Below are positions 27,426-37,976 of a DNA stretch of 64,000 bases, one piece after another. The stretch's first letter is position 1. Each line of letters starts with the position of its first letter. Both the position numbers and the translations under genes were made by a program. This DNA comes from Zygnema circumcarinatum (taxonomy: Eukaryota; Streptophyta; Zygnematophyceae; Zygnematales; Zygnemataceae), in assembly GCA_037447605.1 (NCBI GenBank), contig CM074815.1, forward strand, positions 2,498,750 through 2,562,749, written 5' to 3'. Under the pieces are notes generated by a model. That model saw only the letters and a program-made list of their open reading frames with translations. It searched no databases and was not told the DNA's origin.

Positions 27426-30053
27426 ATGGCGGGCGACCCCTGGGCGGAGGACTTAGAGCTCGCGGGGCGGTGGTCACGTGACGTGGGGCCACATGTCGTG
27501 CTCGGAGTGGACGGGGGGGCCACCTCCACCGTCTGCGTGGCCATGGCGGCCGAGGGGGAGAGGGAGAGGGGGGGGGAGGCGGGGAGGGAGGGGGAGTGGG
27601 AGAGGGAGGGAGGCGGATATGGAGGGAGGCTCCTGGGGAGGGGGGAGGCTGGCTGCTCCAACCGGAACAGTGTGGGAGGTGGGCCTGAAACCGCAATTGC
27701 CTTGAACATTTGAGGGCCTGAATTAGTCTTGGTTCTCATTTTTGTAATTTGATGCACTGACCCCGAAAAAAATCCTAAACCTTTTGCATCGTACCTTGTG
27801 CATTATGGCAGAATGAGATCCGAGCATTCTGGAGCTCTTTGCAAAATGATTTTCATAAGTCAGATGAAAATGCATGTTGGGATATTAGTGGCGTTAGTTT
27901 GATACTAAGGAAACTCAGTTTAAAATGTAAGGAAACGTTTACATTACTAGTTTCAGGGTTCCTCCCCACGCCTCTTCCCCCCCCTCCCCTTGGTTATCTC
28001 TGTCCCTGAAACCCCAAGCACCGGGCCAAAACCTCACAGGTCTAAACTTGAAATATTTAAGACACTTCAACTGCTTAATTTGCGCTACATTTGAGCAGAA
28101 TCGAGCGCCCGGCTCGCGTTGGAGGAAGCCATGGCTGCCGCCCTCAAGGCGGGGAATCTTCCGCGAGCTGCGGTCCGTGCGGTGTGTCTCGGATTAGCAG
28201 GAGTGGATCGCCCGGGAGACGTGACACTTGTCACGGACTGGATGAGGTATCATAGCACGAGAAACCAGCTCTTTCCTTTTGTTGTCTGAACTACTGAACT
28301 ACTGAACTATTACACGTGAAGCCATTTTTAACCTTACAATGCAAATAAACAGACTAGCAAGCAACAGCAAACATTCGAGTGACGATGTTTAAAAATGAAC
28401 GTTAAAAATATATGAAACAATGTTTAAAATGGCGCAGTAAGGGAAAGAATTGAGTGAATTGTGAACCTGTCTCAGTTGTAAACGGTTTCATCCACACCCT
28501 TCTTTCAGAGATGTGTTCGCGCACGGCCCAGAGTTACATGTGCACAACGATGCAGTTGCGGCTCTAGCCAGCGGAACGCTCGGTTCCCTGTGCGGCGCAG
28601 TTCTCATTGCGGGCACAGGCTGCATTGCATATGGAATAAATTCTGAGGGCCGGGAGGCGAGGGCTTCAGGGGGAGGGCCAGTATTGGGGGACAGGGGAAG
28701 GTGAGCACAACCTGCTCCATTCGTATTGATCTCACATCATTAAACGCATTGTTTTTTTTTTACCAATTAAAAATTTAGCTTACACGTCTGAAATGCATGC
28801 GTGTATGTAGGTACATTCATGGGTTATTTGAATTTCTAGTTTATGATAGGCGGAGTGGAGATGGGCATGGCTGATATGTGTGCTTTAGGAGGGGAGGGTG
28901 AGAGTGGGTCAGCGGATATGCAATTGCAACAGAGGCATTGTCAGCGGTGATGCGTTCCGATGATGGGAGAGGCCCTCCAACGGCGCTACATGATGCAGTT
29001 CTGCGGCAGTTGGGGCTCACATCAGCTCAAGAGCTTATTGGGTATGTTGCACAGGTTATCATAACGTAAAAGGTCTTATACGGCATCAGAGTTTCTTGGC
29101 TGAACCACCATCTATACATTACAAATGAACTGTCAAAGCTGCACACATCTTTTGTTGGGAGAGAGATGTAAGCTGGACGACTTTTGGGGTGTTTGCAGAT
29201 GGGCCTATAGAGATGCCCATTGGGCTCGAATAGCTGCCCTCACTCGGGCAGTCAAAACATGCGCTGCTGAAGGAGATGCCGAATCTCTTCGCATTCTGAA
29301 TGAAGCTGCATGTGAACTCGCCCTCAGCGTGACAGCTGTCGCACGAACTCTACAACTAGCAGGAGCAGGTAATCTGGTTTATTTACAACAGCTTTAGATC
29401 GCATATCGCATATGTAGAAACCAGGAAGTAATTGTAGCCGTACGATTGTGGAGGTTATGTTGTTCTGAAATTAGGGTTAGGACGCAGATGGTATGCAGAC
29501 CTTTCCGCTTGTACTGGTGGGGGGAGTGTTGGAGCCATATGCCGGATTTGACTTTACGGAGGGGCTCCTAGCAGAGCTGTCGAAGTTACTACCGCAGGCG
29601 CAGCCGCTTAAACCTAAGGTAACCTCTGCCCCACTCTCTCTCCCTCTCCCCTTCCCCCCTCCCTTCGTTCCCTCTTTCCACCCCCCCCACCCCCCTCCCT
29701 CACACTATCTCTCACTATCTCTCTCTCTCCTCCCTCTTCCCACCCCCCCACCCCCCTCCCTCTCTCTATCTCTCACTATCTCTCTCTCTCTCCTCCTCCC
29801 TCTTCCCACCACCCCCAACCCCCCTCCCACTCTCTATCTCTCACTATCTCTCTCTCTCCCTCCTCCCTCTTCCCACCCCCCCTCCCCCTCCCTCTCTCTA
29901 CCTCTCACTATCTCTCTCTCTCTCCTCTTCCCACCCTCTCTTTCTGCCCTAATTTTGGCATGTCTCGACTCACGCATGCAGGTAGAGCCCGCTGTGGGCG
30001 CAGCCTTGCTGGCACGGGCAGCATATGAAAGGACCCATTTTGGGAAGAGATGA
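27426..30053 (+). CDS. N-acetylglucosamine kinase-like (BadF/BadG/NAGK ATPase family), 7 exons
   Basis: ASKHA-fold kinase expected to phosphorylate an amino sugar such as N-acetylglucosamine; substrate is inferred from the family. Exons: 27426-27678, 28099-28246, 28509-28700, 28913-29041, 29199-29368, 29488-29618 and 29982-30053; phase closes to 364 residues. Phosphate-1 motif LGVDGGATST at ~26-35; AEAGCSNRNSVG-like segment at the end of exon 1; HNDAVAALASGT and LIAGTGCIAYG (phosphate-2/adenosine region) in exon 3; GDRGSGYAIA across exons 3/4; VGGVLE in exon 6; EPAVGAALLA at the C-terminus. Exon 1 holds an in-frame GA-rich insertion coding for Glu/Arg/Gly residues between the first strand and the conserved Cys-Ser-Asn segment. 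No targeting peptide is evident, so I infer cytosolic. It is head-to-head with acetolactate synthase. Confidence 0.92.
29633..29950. repeat. Higher-order CT-rich repeat in sugar-kinase intron 6
   Basis: Four units of ~70-80 bp, each made of CACTATCTCTCTCTC, then CTCCCTCTTCCCACC and a C-run. CT on the coding strand, beginning about 15 nt behind the splice donor at 29619-29620. Confidence 0.9.
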
Positions 30054-30751
30054 ACGTGACGAATCGACCTTAAACCCTAAAAACCCTGAACACGGAACCC
30101 TTATCACTGAATCCCGAAAATTGAGTCTTTGGAAGTTTAGCCTCCCTCAGACCGATATCGGAGGGTTCCGTTAACTCCACCGTCTTCCAGTTCTCACGCC
30201 GTCCCCAGAATCCGTAAAACTCAAAAACCGGGAAAATTTTAAACTAGGGAACTTTTCTCTCTCACTTTGTCCCTCTCTCTCCCTCTCCCTCTCTCTCCCC
30301 CTCGTCCAATTTTCAACGAGGAACTGCTTTTGCACTTCTCGAATTCATTCTTTTGTTATTTCTATCATTATGATTGAAGGACCAAAACAGGAATATAGGC
30401 CTTCAAATTCATTGTGCTTCTTGAAAATAATAAAATGGCAGGTATCTTTTGTCTTTTTAATTGTAATCTTCCATTTATTTTTTTTACCTTTTGTTTATGC
30501 GTTGTTCTATGTTTGAAATGTGACGCAATCCTGTCAACCTCGCCATGTCTCCATGAGCAATGCAGTTATGCTCGCTGTTCGGTAGTGCTAAAATTGCAGA
30601 AGGTGACTTGACTTTATTGTGGTGAAGCATTTGAATAACAAGAATGTTTTCTTCATCGAGGTTCCCCATTGCTTTTACCGTAAAGTTAAAGTTCCAGGTA
30701 CAGTACGGTGCGTTGTACGAATTGTACGGGTGTCCGGTCCTTGCGCTGGTC
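30054..30751. other. Intergenic between sugar kinase and SMP gene
   Basis: 3' flank of the kinase with AAACCCTAAAAACCCTG-like sequence, a short CT tract (30255-30305) and AT-rich spacer. No gene seen. Confidence 0.5.
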
Positions 30752-30921
30752 CATGCACGCGCATGCAAGTGACACCTCTCTCCTGCAACAGCAAGCAGCT
30801 ACGGCAGATTATCTAAGACGAGAATCCACAAGATATCTAAGAATGAATTGGAAGCTTCTGCATGCATGCATAGAAGTTTGTGGGAATTCGTTGAACCGGA
30901 CAGAGCATCGATTACTATAAG
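30752..30921 (+). promoter_or_regulatory. SMP-gene promoter: RY elements and TATA box
   Basis: CATGCA (RY core) occurs at 30752-30757 and 30762-30767, and a continuous CATGCATGCA at 30861-30870. A TATA-like TATAAG follows at 30916-30921, 46 bp after the last RY element. In seed plants RY motifs are bound by B3-domain regulators such as ABI3 and drive LEA/SMP genes; applying that here is inference. Confidence 0.55.
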
Positions 30922-31011
30922 TAGGGACGCCGGTCATTTGGAGGCCAGGGAGCAAAGGAGAAGTAGAGAAGTAGGAAACAGAAGCAGGTTGACGAGAATT
31001 GTTTCAGTAAG

Positions 31012-31147
31012 GTAAGTAATAAATTGATTCAATACAATATGGCCTTCGTTTGAAATTATCTAGAGAGAGAGAGAGTCTCAGTGGAGTGAGTCTCCATGGT
31101 TTGAGCGCTTGTTCTAAGAGTCAGTCTTGCATGAATCTGCGTTGCAG
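31012..31147 (+). other. Predicted 5' UTR intron of the SMP gene
   Basis: Strong donor AAG|GTAAGTAAT at 31011/31012 and acceptor TTGCAG ending at 31147, 17 bp before the ATG. Both fit the consensus well; transcription was not tested. Confidence 0.6.
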
Positions 31148-31164
31148 CTTTCGAGTGTGTAACG

Positions 31165-31350
31165 ATGTCGGGCAATAAAGAGAGCGGCGGAAAAACGTTC
31201 ATGACTCCCTCGGACGCTTCAAGGATTCAGTCCGCGGAAGCAAGGAGCCATGGCGGCTCGGTGTCTTCAGACTCCTTTGCTGCCCGAGCGCAGTCTGCAG
31301 GCGCGACAAACGTGAATACCGGAAATGTCCCCCCTCCAAAGGGAAAGTAA
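31165..31350 (+). CDS. Small seed-maturation-protein (SMP/LEA) domain protein, 61 residues
   Basis: A short hydrophilic protein. Residues ~11-50 match the SMP domain: FMTPSDASRIQSAEAR, a Gly-Gly turn and SFAARAQSAGA. SMP/LEA proteins are intrinsically disordered and protect cells during desiccation; here only one domain copy is present, whereas seed SMPs often have two or three. There is no signal peptide and no cysteine. RY elements and a TATA box lie upstream and a leader intron is predicted. After the stop (31348-31350) a good donor (GTGAGTTT, 31353) and acceptor (CATGCAG, ending 31587) suggest a 3' UTR intron. An alternative donor at 31347 (GTAAAA) would skip the stop and add about 42 residues. 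Confidence 0.75.
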   Translation: MSGNKESGGKTFMTPSDASRIQSAEARSHGGSVSSDSFAARAQSAGATNVNTGNVPPPKGK

Positions 31351-31879
31351 AAGTGAGTTTAATTTCTCGATATGTTTTACTCAAATTAACGTTTAGAATA
31401 GTTTGACTTGCTTCCAGATTTTCGTTGTTGAAGGATGATGTTGTCTCTTACATACTGTGTCGCTCCACCTGTTTTCTGATAGCGTATGGATGTAATTGAT
31501 ATAGATTTTCGACGCTTATCTCTTCTCTGCCTCATTTCTCAAATGTTTCATTTGAAATTTACTGCTGATTAGACTTGTTTCATGCAGTGTGCCGCTGGCG
31601 ATGTGCGGCCCTGGAGGAGAGGGATGCTGTTGCCGGTACCTGATCCGTACGACTGACCATCAGCATGTACATGTACAGAAGTTTGATGACGACTCAGTTT
31701 TCGTTTAGTTCCGGAGACTGGAGCTGTGTGTAAATACAGACCTCGGGGAAAGTTGGAATCCTGTCGACAAGCAAACTAAGTGGTTGATTGAGATGAAGTG
31801 AAGTGATGGATGTTGATGTTGATGTTAGATGTTGATTTGTTGTAACAATGATTGGTTGATGATTATTTTCATGCAGAGA
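31351..31879. other. 3' flank of the SMP gene
   Basis: Probable 3' UTR with an intron (31353-31587), then spacer. No separate gene seen. Confidence 0.45.
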
Positions 31880-32143
31880 TGTTTCCTTTTTAAAGTAAAC
31901 AAGAGAAGCTTCCTTTTAAAAGTGAACAAGAGAAGCTTCCTTTTTTAAAGTGAACAAAAGAAGCTTCCTTTTTTAAAGTAAAGAAGAGAAGCTTCCTTTT
32001 GTAAAGTAAACAAGAGAAGCTTCCTTTTTTAAGTAAACAAGAGAAGCTTCCTTTTTAAAAGTAAACAAGAGAAGCTTTCTTTCTTAAAAAACAAGAGAAG
32101 TTTCCTTAGTAATCAAGAGAAGCTTCCTTTTTGAAGTAAACAA
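31880..32143. repeat. ~29-bp minisatellite with AAGCTT core, about nine units
   Basis: Consensus unit roughly AACAAGAGAAGCTTCC plus a T-run and AAAGT. Units differ in the length of the T/A run and by a few substitutions; seven keep an exact AAGCTT. No unit spacing like a CRISPR array, as units are directly contiguous. Confidence 0.9.
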
Positions 32144-32861
32144 TATTCAATAGTTTCAACATAGAATTAGCAGCACAGCACCAGTTTCTGACAAAGCCAA
32201 GATCACAAGAAAATGTTTGAGCTCAACGACATCCAAAGAAAGGTCGCCCTTCTCTTAATATTCAAATGTGTCAACAAAGCCATAAGAGGTTCATGACCCC
32301 TATGTGCGAACGAGGAAACTTGAACAAAGGCTAAATAAAAACTGTAAAATCCACAAAATCTGCAAAATAGTATAACATAAAGCAACATATCTCCTGCACT
32401 ACTTCTAGCTTTTGTTGATATATTTGCGCGAACAAAGTATCCTCAACAAAAGATAGAGCCGTGCCACGTGACAAAAAACGACGGTCGAGCGATGGTCCAT
32501 CAGACTCCCCTCTCAAACAAGAGGCAACTCGGCAATAACGGGGGCTCCCGCTTCTCTGCATTAAGGCCTGCAAGTGCAAGAGTAAATATTAGTTAGTAAA
32601 GAATATTTTGATAGACATTAGACTGCGCCTCTCTATACTTCCTTCCTCCTCGTCTCTCCCTCCCGCTCTCTCGTCTCCCTCCCTCTCCCTCCCCCCTTTC
32701 TCATTCTCACTCTCACTTCCCCATCTATCCGCTCTCTCCCACGCTCTCTCTGTACCCACACCAACCGTGCGAGATTCTAAGCACACCATCGGCAAACAAT
32801 CTAATACTTGCCCTCTGCATTTATAGAGTCCATCATTCAGGAGCAGTTCAAAGGCAGGCAC
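32144..32861. other. 3' flank of the LysM/papain-family gene, copy 1
   Basis: AT-rich DNA, a CT-rich run at 32640-32755 and otherwise nothing recognised. An open frame of 82-90 codons on the minus strand has no known domain. Confidence 0.45.
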
Positions 32862-35363
32862 TCACTTCCAATATGGGCAGTTGATGCTTCTGAACCGATT
32901 GTTGTAGCACTTGTTCATGCAAGTCTCGTAGTTGTTCGGCCATGACTTGGGAGTCCTCTGCTTCACGGGCGTCTCACCCGTCTGCGTGGTCGCAGCATCC
33001 GAACACGCGACCTGACAATTGACGAAGTTCTTATAACACCTATTTGGCGGCGCCTCGGGCCACGGAAACGGGCACGGGCTCGAACAGCTCTTGCTACAAC
33101 CTTTACAGGGAGGGAGACCGGCACGTTTTTTGCAGCAATCGGCGCACGTCGGACAGCGTCCGGCCGTGGCGGAAGAACAGATCCCGGGACAGCCCCCGCA
33201 GTTAAGGGCACAAAGCGATTGGAAGTTGATGCCGTACCAACAGTAGTATTCCTTCGGGGCTCTGTCACAGTCACAGGAGGCGGATGTCATGGTGACGTTG
33301 GGGCAGGGGACCTGAAGGAGCTGCCCGGGGACAAGGGTCACCTCCTGGACGACCTTTCCAGGGAAGTTTACAGCGGCGATTTCGGAGGGAGAAGTGATGC
33401 AGCGGCGGGAGAGGCGGACGGGGATGGCGCTAAGGGTGTCTGATGGGAGGACGACGTACGGAATGGTGGAGGATGGCCTGCCGACAGGCCTTAGGACGGC
33501 GGGAGGGAAGGTGGGAGGAGAGGAGGGAGGAGGTGAAAGGACGGCCGGCGTTGGGACGGGAGGAGGGAAGGGTGGAGGTGAGGAGGGAGGGGAAGAGGGA
33601 GGGGGTCCTAAGGGAGGAGACGTGGGAGGTACGGAAAGGGAAAGCGAAAGCCCATCCAGGAAAGCCTCGTCATATGGATCGTCAATGGGGTCAGCTGGCG
33701 TAGTGGTAAAGGTGGGAGAGGGCGCAGCAGGGGGGGGAACAGGGAAGGGCAGAGGGGTAGAGGGAAAAGTGGGAGGGGCAGCAAATGAGGGAGGAGAAGG
33801 TGCAGGAGGAGAGGGTGGGGGTGGGGAAGGGGAAGGGGGAGAAGGAGAGGGTGGGGGAGGGGAGCTTAGGGATTTCTTGCGCAGGCAAATAACCTGTCCG
33901 CTCTGCAGATATGGCGGTTGGCACTGCCAGAAGAACCACACAATAGTCAATTGGTTAGGAGAGCATATGAGGTAGGCAGCTCCCTTCTTATATTTGTTAA
34001 ATACAAGAAACATGATGATGATGATGATGATGATTTGTATGATCTTAATTAAGATCATACAAATCTGAAACCATATCTAAAATTCTTACAATAGGTGCCG
34101 ACGAATGAGCATTTGAATTTCTGCCTTTTCGAGGATTCTGGCTGTGTAGAGGGTTCCATACCTGAAGCCCGGGATTGAGTGCGAAGAAGTCGAAGGGGCT
34201 GATTCCGTTGTCAAGCCAAATGCGAGGACACGTGTCATTCTGGTTGACGATGTACGACTCCTCGCAGTCCGCCGTAACACGCTCAAGTTTGACCCTCCCG
34301 CCGGTGCTGAGAATCACACCTGAGATGCCCAGAAAGAGAAAATTATGATAAACAAACACTTAAATATAAACCTTCACAGTGAAAAAATAAAGAAAGGGAG
34401 GGAGGAAGCATGCGAAGAGGTAGAAGAACAAAACGAGAATTAGAGGAGGGAATGTCATTGAGGAGAGCGGCTGCCTTGAACTCACGGGGTGGGAGGACAG
34501 CAAAGCAATTGAGGTTGGGGTTGAGTGGTGCCAAATCTCCGGGGCTCATATTGTACGCTGCTTCGATCGACTGCAGATATAATAAAGCACGCAAAGAAAT
34601 AAATGTAAGTGTCCAAAACTGAGCTCGATCCCTCTCCCAGCCTCCCGCTCCCCCATCCTTCCACTCTCTCCATCTCGTCAGAGCAGGAGGGGAGTGGCCT
34701 TTCCCACCTCGCACGTGTCGCCAGGCTTGACGATGTGCGTCGTGTCACTGCTGCACGTGATGAACCCTTCCGAATTGAACCCCGTGAATCGGCCCTGCAG
34801 GATCGGGTACAGCAACCGATGTCAATTCCAATCTCNNNNNNNNNNNNNNNNNNNNNNNNNNNNNNNNNNNNNNNNNNNNNNNNNNNNNNNNNNNNNNNNN
34901 NNNNNNNNNNNNNNNNNNNNNNNNNNNNNNNNNNNCTCAACGGACAGTGTTAAGCTCGCCCTTGTTCAAACTTTACAGAACGAGCCAGCATGCATGCACC
35001 GCGAACTTCTCTTATCTCTCTTCCATAGCATTCATTTCTCAGTCTTCCTTTGAACTATGCATGCATGTGTATGCATGCATGCAGGCCGCACGGCGGCGCG
35101 CGGCCACGTACGTCCTTGGCGTCCATGACGCGCGTGATGACGCCCGTCGCCCGCCAGTCGACGGCGCCCTTCGCCGCGGTGATGTCGTACGCGTGGTACA
35201 GCGACGAGGCGGGCGCGTCCTGGAGCCGCCGCGCCGCCTCCGGGGACTGCAGGAACTCGCGGAAGCTCAAATAGTCCCTCTCCCCAACCCCGCCGCTTGC
35301 AGCCATCGCCCCGCAACCAAAACTGATGCTCAGTAGAAGAAAAGCGACCTTGAGAGTCGCCAT
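32862..35363 (-). CDS. Secreted papain-family prodomain + three LysM domains + Pro-rich linker + Cys-rich tail (copy 1; gap inside)
   Basis: Exon 1 (35363-35112) encodes a signal peptide (MATLKVAFLLLSISFGCG), a short propeptide and the start of a C1A mature domain (AVDWRATGVITRVMDAKD). Intron 1 runs into a 100-N gap (34836-34935). Beyond it come exons 34794-34708, 34570-34486, 34319-34162 and 33923-32862, in consistent phase. They encode LysM 1 (HIVKPGDTCE..), LysM 2 (YIVNQNDTC..), a ~145-residue Ser/Pro/Ala linker, LysM 3 (YVVLPSDTL..) and a tail with more than 20 cysteines ending CPYWK. LysM domains bind chitin or other GlcNAc polymers. The catalytic exons are not visible; by comparison with copy 2, the first would start only ~20 nt inside the gap, so I infer they are hidden, not lost. 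Secreted, wall-binding protease is the likely role. Confidence 0.78.
34836..34935. other. Assembly gap (100 N) in copy 1
   Basis: Placeholder-length run of Ns inside the region between exon 1 and the first LysM exon. True length is unknown. It starts close to where the catalytic-cysteine exon would be expected. Confidence 0.95.
34936..35290 (-). repeat. Inverted duplication, arm A (partner 44231-44580)
   Basis: Second half of exon 1 plus intron 1 of copy 1. Over ~230 bp covering exon and proximal intron it differs from arm B by only two or three bases; the distal ~120 bp are more diverged. Includes the double CATGCATGCAT motif in intron 1. Confidence 0.9.
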
Positions 35364-35521
35364 GGCTGAAAGAAAATCCGGCACCTCAAACGAATATGAT
35401 AGATCACCCTCTTTCTCTCTTTCTCTCTCCCTCTCTCTCTCTTCCCCCTTCTCCCACCACTCCTCCCCGTCGAGTAGAGGCGGCGGCCGCTGCTTGCTTG
35501 CAGAGAGGCGGCTGGCGGGCT

Positions 35522-35530
35522 CTTATAAGC
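35522..35530 (-). promoter_or_regulatory. Putative TATA box for copy 1
   Basis: CTTATAAG about 160 bp upstream of the ATG, in GC-rich DNA. A CT-rich run (35405-35460), GA-rich on the coding strand, lies in the presumed leader, as it does in copy 2. Confidence 0.45.
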
Positions 35531-36229
35531 GCCGCCGGGGCGCTCGGCCGTGTCGGTGGGTCGGCGCGGGCGTGCGGGTAGCAGCTCTGTTTTGTCGTTT
35601 TGCTAATGAGAATAGTCATTTCCTTGGAAAAACGAATGGTCGCTGGAGGGTGCACTCGGGGGAGGGCGATTCGGGCGGGGGCGAACGAGAATTGTCGTTT
35701 GTACGAAAGGAGGCACGTCGCGCTCCGTGACTGGTTGTGCTGGTGGATTTCGCCGTGCCGTTCCTGCTTCTACTCAATAGGACAAAGTTGACTTCTGTCG
35801 GACTAATTTGTCGTTTTCCAGACAATTTGCTGGATCGTGAGTTCGTGACAAAGATTGAAGCTCTGGCGTCTCATTTGCGTGACGTGGCACCGTCTGAGAA
35901 CTGCCGTACTGATTCATGTAATCAACGGCATGCCGCACGGCGCTTGGACTGTGCGCCAAGCGAGATCTGCTGCCAACTGCCTGCGTGCTGTGAACTGCAC
36001 TAGCGATTCCTTGTGGCCGTTCACTGTTCATGGTTCCAACTGTGAACGCGACGGAGAACGGCCTTCAGAGAAACGGTTGGGGTTCTGGGCTGTTTGGCGT
36101 ACGGTTGGGATTGTACACATGTACGGACTTATTGTACGGAATAAACTTGCCTTCGCGGCTGCTTCGAGGGAGGGTTTGAAGCGTTGTGGAGCCTCGGCGT
36201 AGCTTTCCGCTCATACCTTTTTTCTTTTG
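35531..36229. other. Intergenic upstream of copy 1
   Basis: GC-rich promoter-side DNA followed by ordinary spacer. Several GTAC cores at 36110-36140. No gene recognised. Confidence 0.45.
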
Positions 36230-36485
36230 TCCTTAGGTCCTTTGTGACCATTTCCTCGTGGTTCCCCATGCTGATTTTGTCCATGTACATTTGATGGCAT
36301 CGCCATAGTGAGATCAATGCCACATCCTTTATCTTCTTCATGCTCTTCGAACATTTTGGCATTTTTGTGCTGATTTGTTCCATGTACATTTGATGACATC
36401 ATCGCCATCGTGATATCAATGCCACATCCCCTCCCCCCCTTCGCTTGTTGTACATGGACACGATGCTTTTCACGATTGGCGATTG

Positions 36486-36509
36486 CCTTTGCACGATGGC
36501 GTGCAAAGG
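36486..36509. repeat. Perfect 10-bp hairpin
   Basis: CCTTTGCACG, loop ATGG, CGTGCAAAGG. It lies in the degenerate repeat region; no neighbouring T-run suggests a terminator role. Confidence 0.7.
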
Positions 36510-36576
36510 CCACGGCCACGGCCTTCGCTGCTGCTTCTAGGGCTGCGTTGTTGTGCCTAGGCGTAGTTTTTCGCTC

Positions 36577-36957
36577 CTAGCTTCGTTTTATTGTGTTTCG
36601 GTCCTTTGTGACCAATCCTTCGTGGTTCCACATTTTGCCTTGGTCCATGTACATTTGATGGCCTTGCCATTTCGAGTTCAATGAAAGTTTGTCCCCCTCA
36701 TGCTGAAGGGCAACGGAAATACGCTGTCGATAAAAAGTAGCCAAGATCGTCGGAGGAGGGCTTTTGGGGCCGCGCATCTCGAAGGAGCGATGGGCGCACA
36801 GGCGAAGAAAGGTATCCAAACGGGTGTCGAGGCAACCAAAAATCTCAATAGCCATCGGAACAAACTCGTCGGCCGCGTCACGGTGGGCATGTGCGCGCTC
36901 CTTGCAGAGGGCCTTTGACGGCCTCGCCATCGTGAGATCAATGCCACACCTTTTCAA
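36577..36957 (-). pseudogene. Retroelement remnant: reverse-transcriptase C-terminal tail-like frame
   Basis: The minus-strand frame includes ERAHAHRDAADEFVPMAIEI, FGCLDTRLDTFLRL and TILATFYRQRISVALQ. This resembles the short tail behind reverse transcriptase in LINE-like elements of algae and oomycetes (full-length examples have an F-x-P-x-x-x-E-x-x-G segment and end in a RxSVALQ-like helix). No polymerase core is present in the window, so this is a broken fragment. Recognition is from memory and weak. Confidence 0.35.
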
Positions 36958-36960
36958 AAT

Positions 36961-37976
36961 TTTCCTTGTGTTTTCACGATGATTTCATCCACACACGCAT
37001 GCGCGTTATTCACGCACAAAAAAGTGATACCGAACGGACCAATTGCAGGTCCGCTTGGAGGAGGCTTCCGTAATATTCCTTCGGCAAACCGTATGCCGTG
37101 CGTTGACGTGGCGGTTGCTGATTGGCTGATTTCCACGCGCCGTCGAGCAATTTGTTGACAAAAAACGAGAATTGTACGGTACATTTTTGTCGTGTACGGT
37201 ACTGTACTGTACACAAATTATCAAGGCACTACCGTACATATTATTGTACTGTAGGCTCAAATTTCCAGCTCCTGTCCTCTACTAGGCCGTACAACAGTCA
37301 ATCTTGCAACAACCAATGCGTTGCAGCCACGTAGGCCACGCGTTTGTCAATTTGCAAGTTTGAATTGTTTTTTAGAGCCGTACGGTCTAATTATGTTTCT
37401 ACGTCCGTACGAAGGATAAGGCGCTGAGTCACCGCATCACATCTCTGACACGATTTTGCAAAAATCGACGTCAACTTTGTCCGGCTCCACGTCGGACCAC
37501 AAATTTTCCTTTCAAATTTGAAGACCGCTTATTTTCCCGCAATATGGGCAGAAAATAATTCACAGCCGTCAATCACAGATGAGGAAATCGCTCGGGCCAC
37601 GTCTAGAAACTTTCAATGGACGTAGGAAAAGGTTTTTGAGGAGGGCGACACTGGAATGTAAGAGAAATTCAGACCGTCCGATTTGGAAAAGTATCCCATT
37701 TCTGAACCCTAGTACTTCTCGATACGGCCGTACAGGTCCGTAGGATTGAAGGGACCGCACGTGCGACATGTTTGAGCGCTGATTGGCTGGCGGGTGCCAC
37801 GTCATCTGAAGGATCTATCTGTATGGAGGACTCGCCGTAGGGTAGGTCTTGGGAGGGGGAGAGAGTGACTCGAGTGAGAGGGAGAGGGAGAGAGCGGGAG
37901 AGGGGAGGTCGGAGGGAGAGGGAGAAGGAGAGGGCAGGGAGAGGCGAGGGGAAGGTAGGAGGGCTCACGTGGCACA
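36961..37976. other. Intergenic upstream of the TXNDC12-like gene
   Basis: GTAC-rich (eight or more cores between 37170 and 37420, and more at 37730). GA-rich run at 37855-37960 directly upstream of the start codon, and a CACGTG at 37966-37971. No other gene seen. Confidence 0.5.

Larger units (their letters stand above)
36230..36960 (-). repeat. Dispersed ~50-bp repeat (GIDLTMA unit), about four copies
   Basis: Related segments near 36270-36330, 36380-36430, 36640-36690 and 36905-36955 share CCATGTACATTTGATG and GATCAATGCCACA. On the minus strand they translate to (G)CGID-L/I-TMA in three places. Longer flanks (GGTCCTTTGTGACCA) are shared by the units at 36238 and 36600. Confidence 0.7.

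Noticed and set aside
31880-32143. CRISPR-like array
   Set aside because: Units are contiguous and similar throughout with no unique spacers, and the genome is eukaryotic.
32862-35363. Calling papain/LysM copy 1 a pseudogene because it has no catalytic exons
   Set aside because: A 100-N gap starts about where the first catalytic exon would be expected, so absence cannot be claimed.
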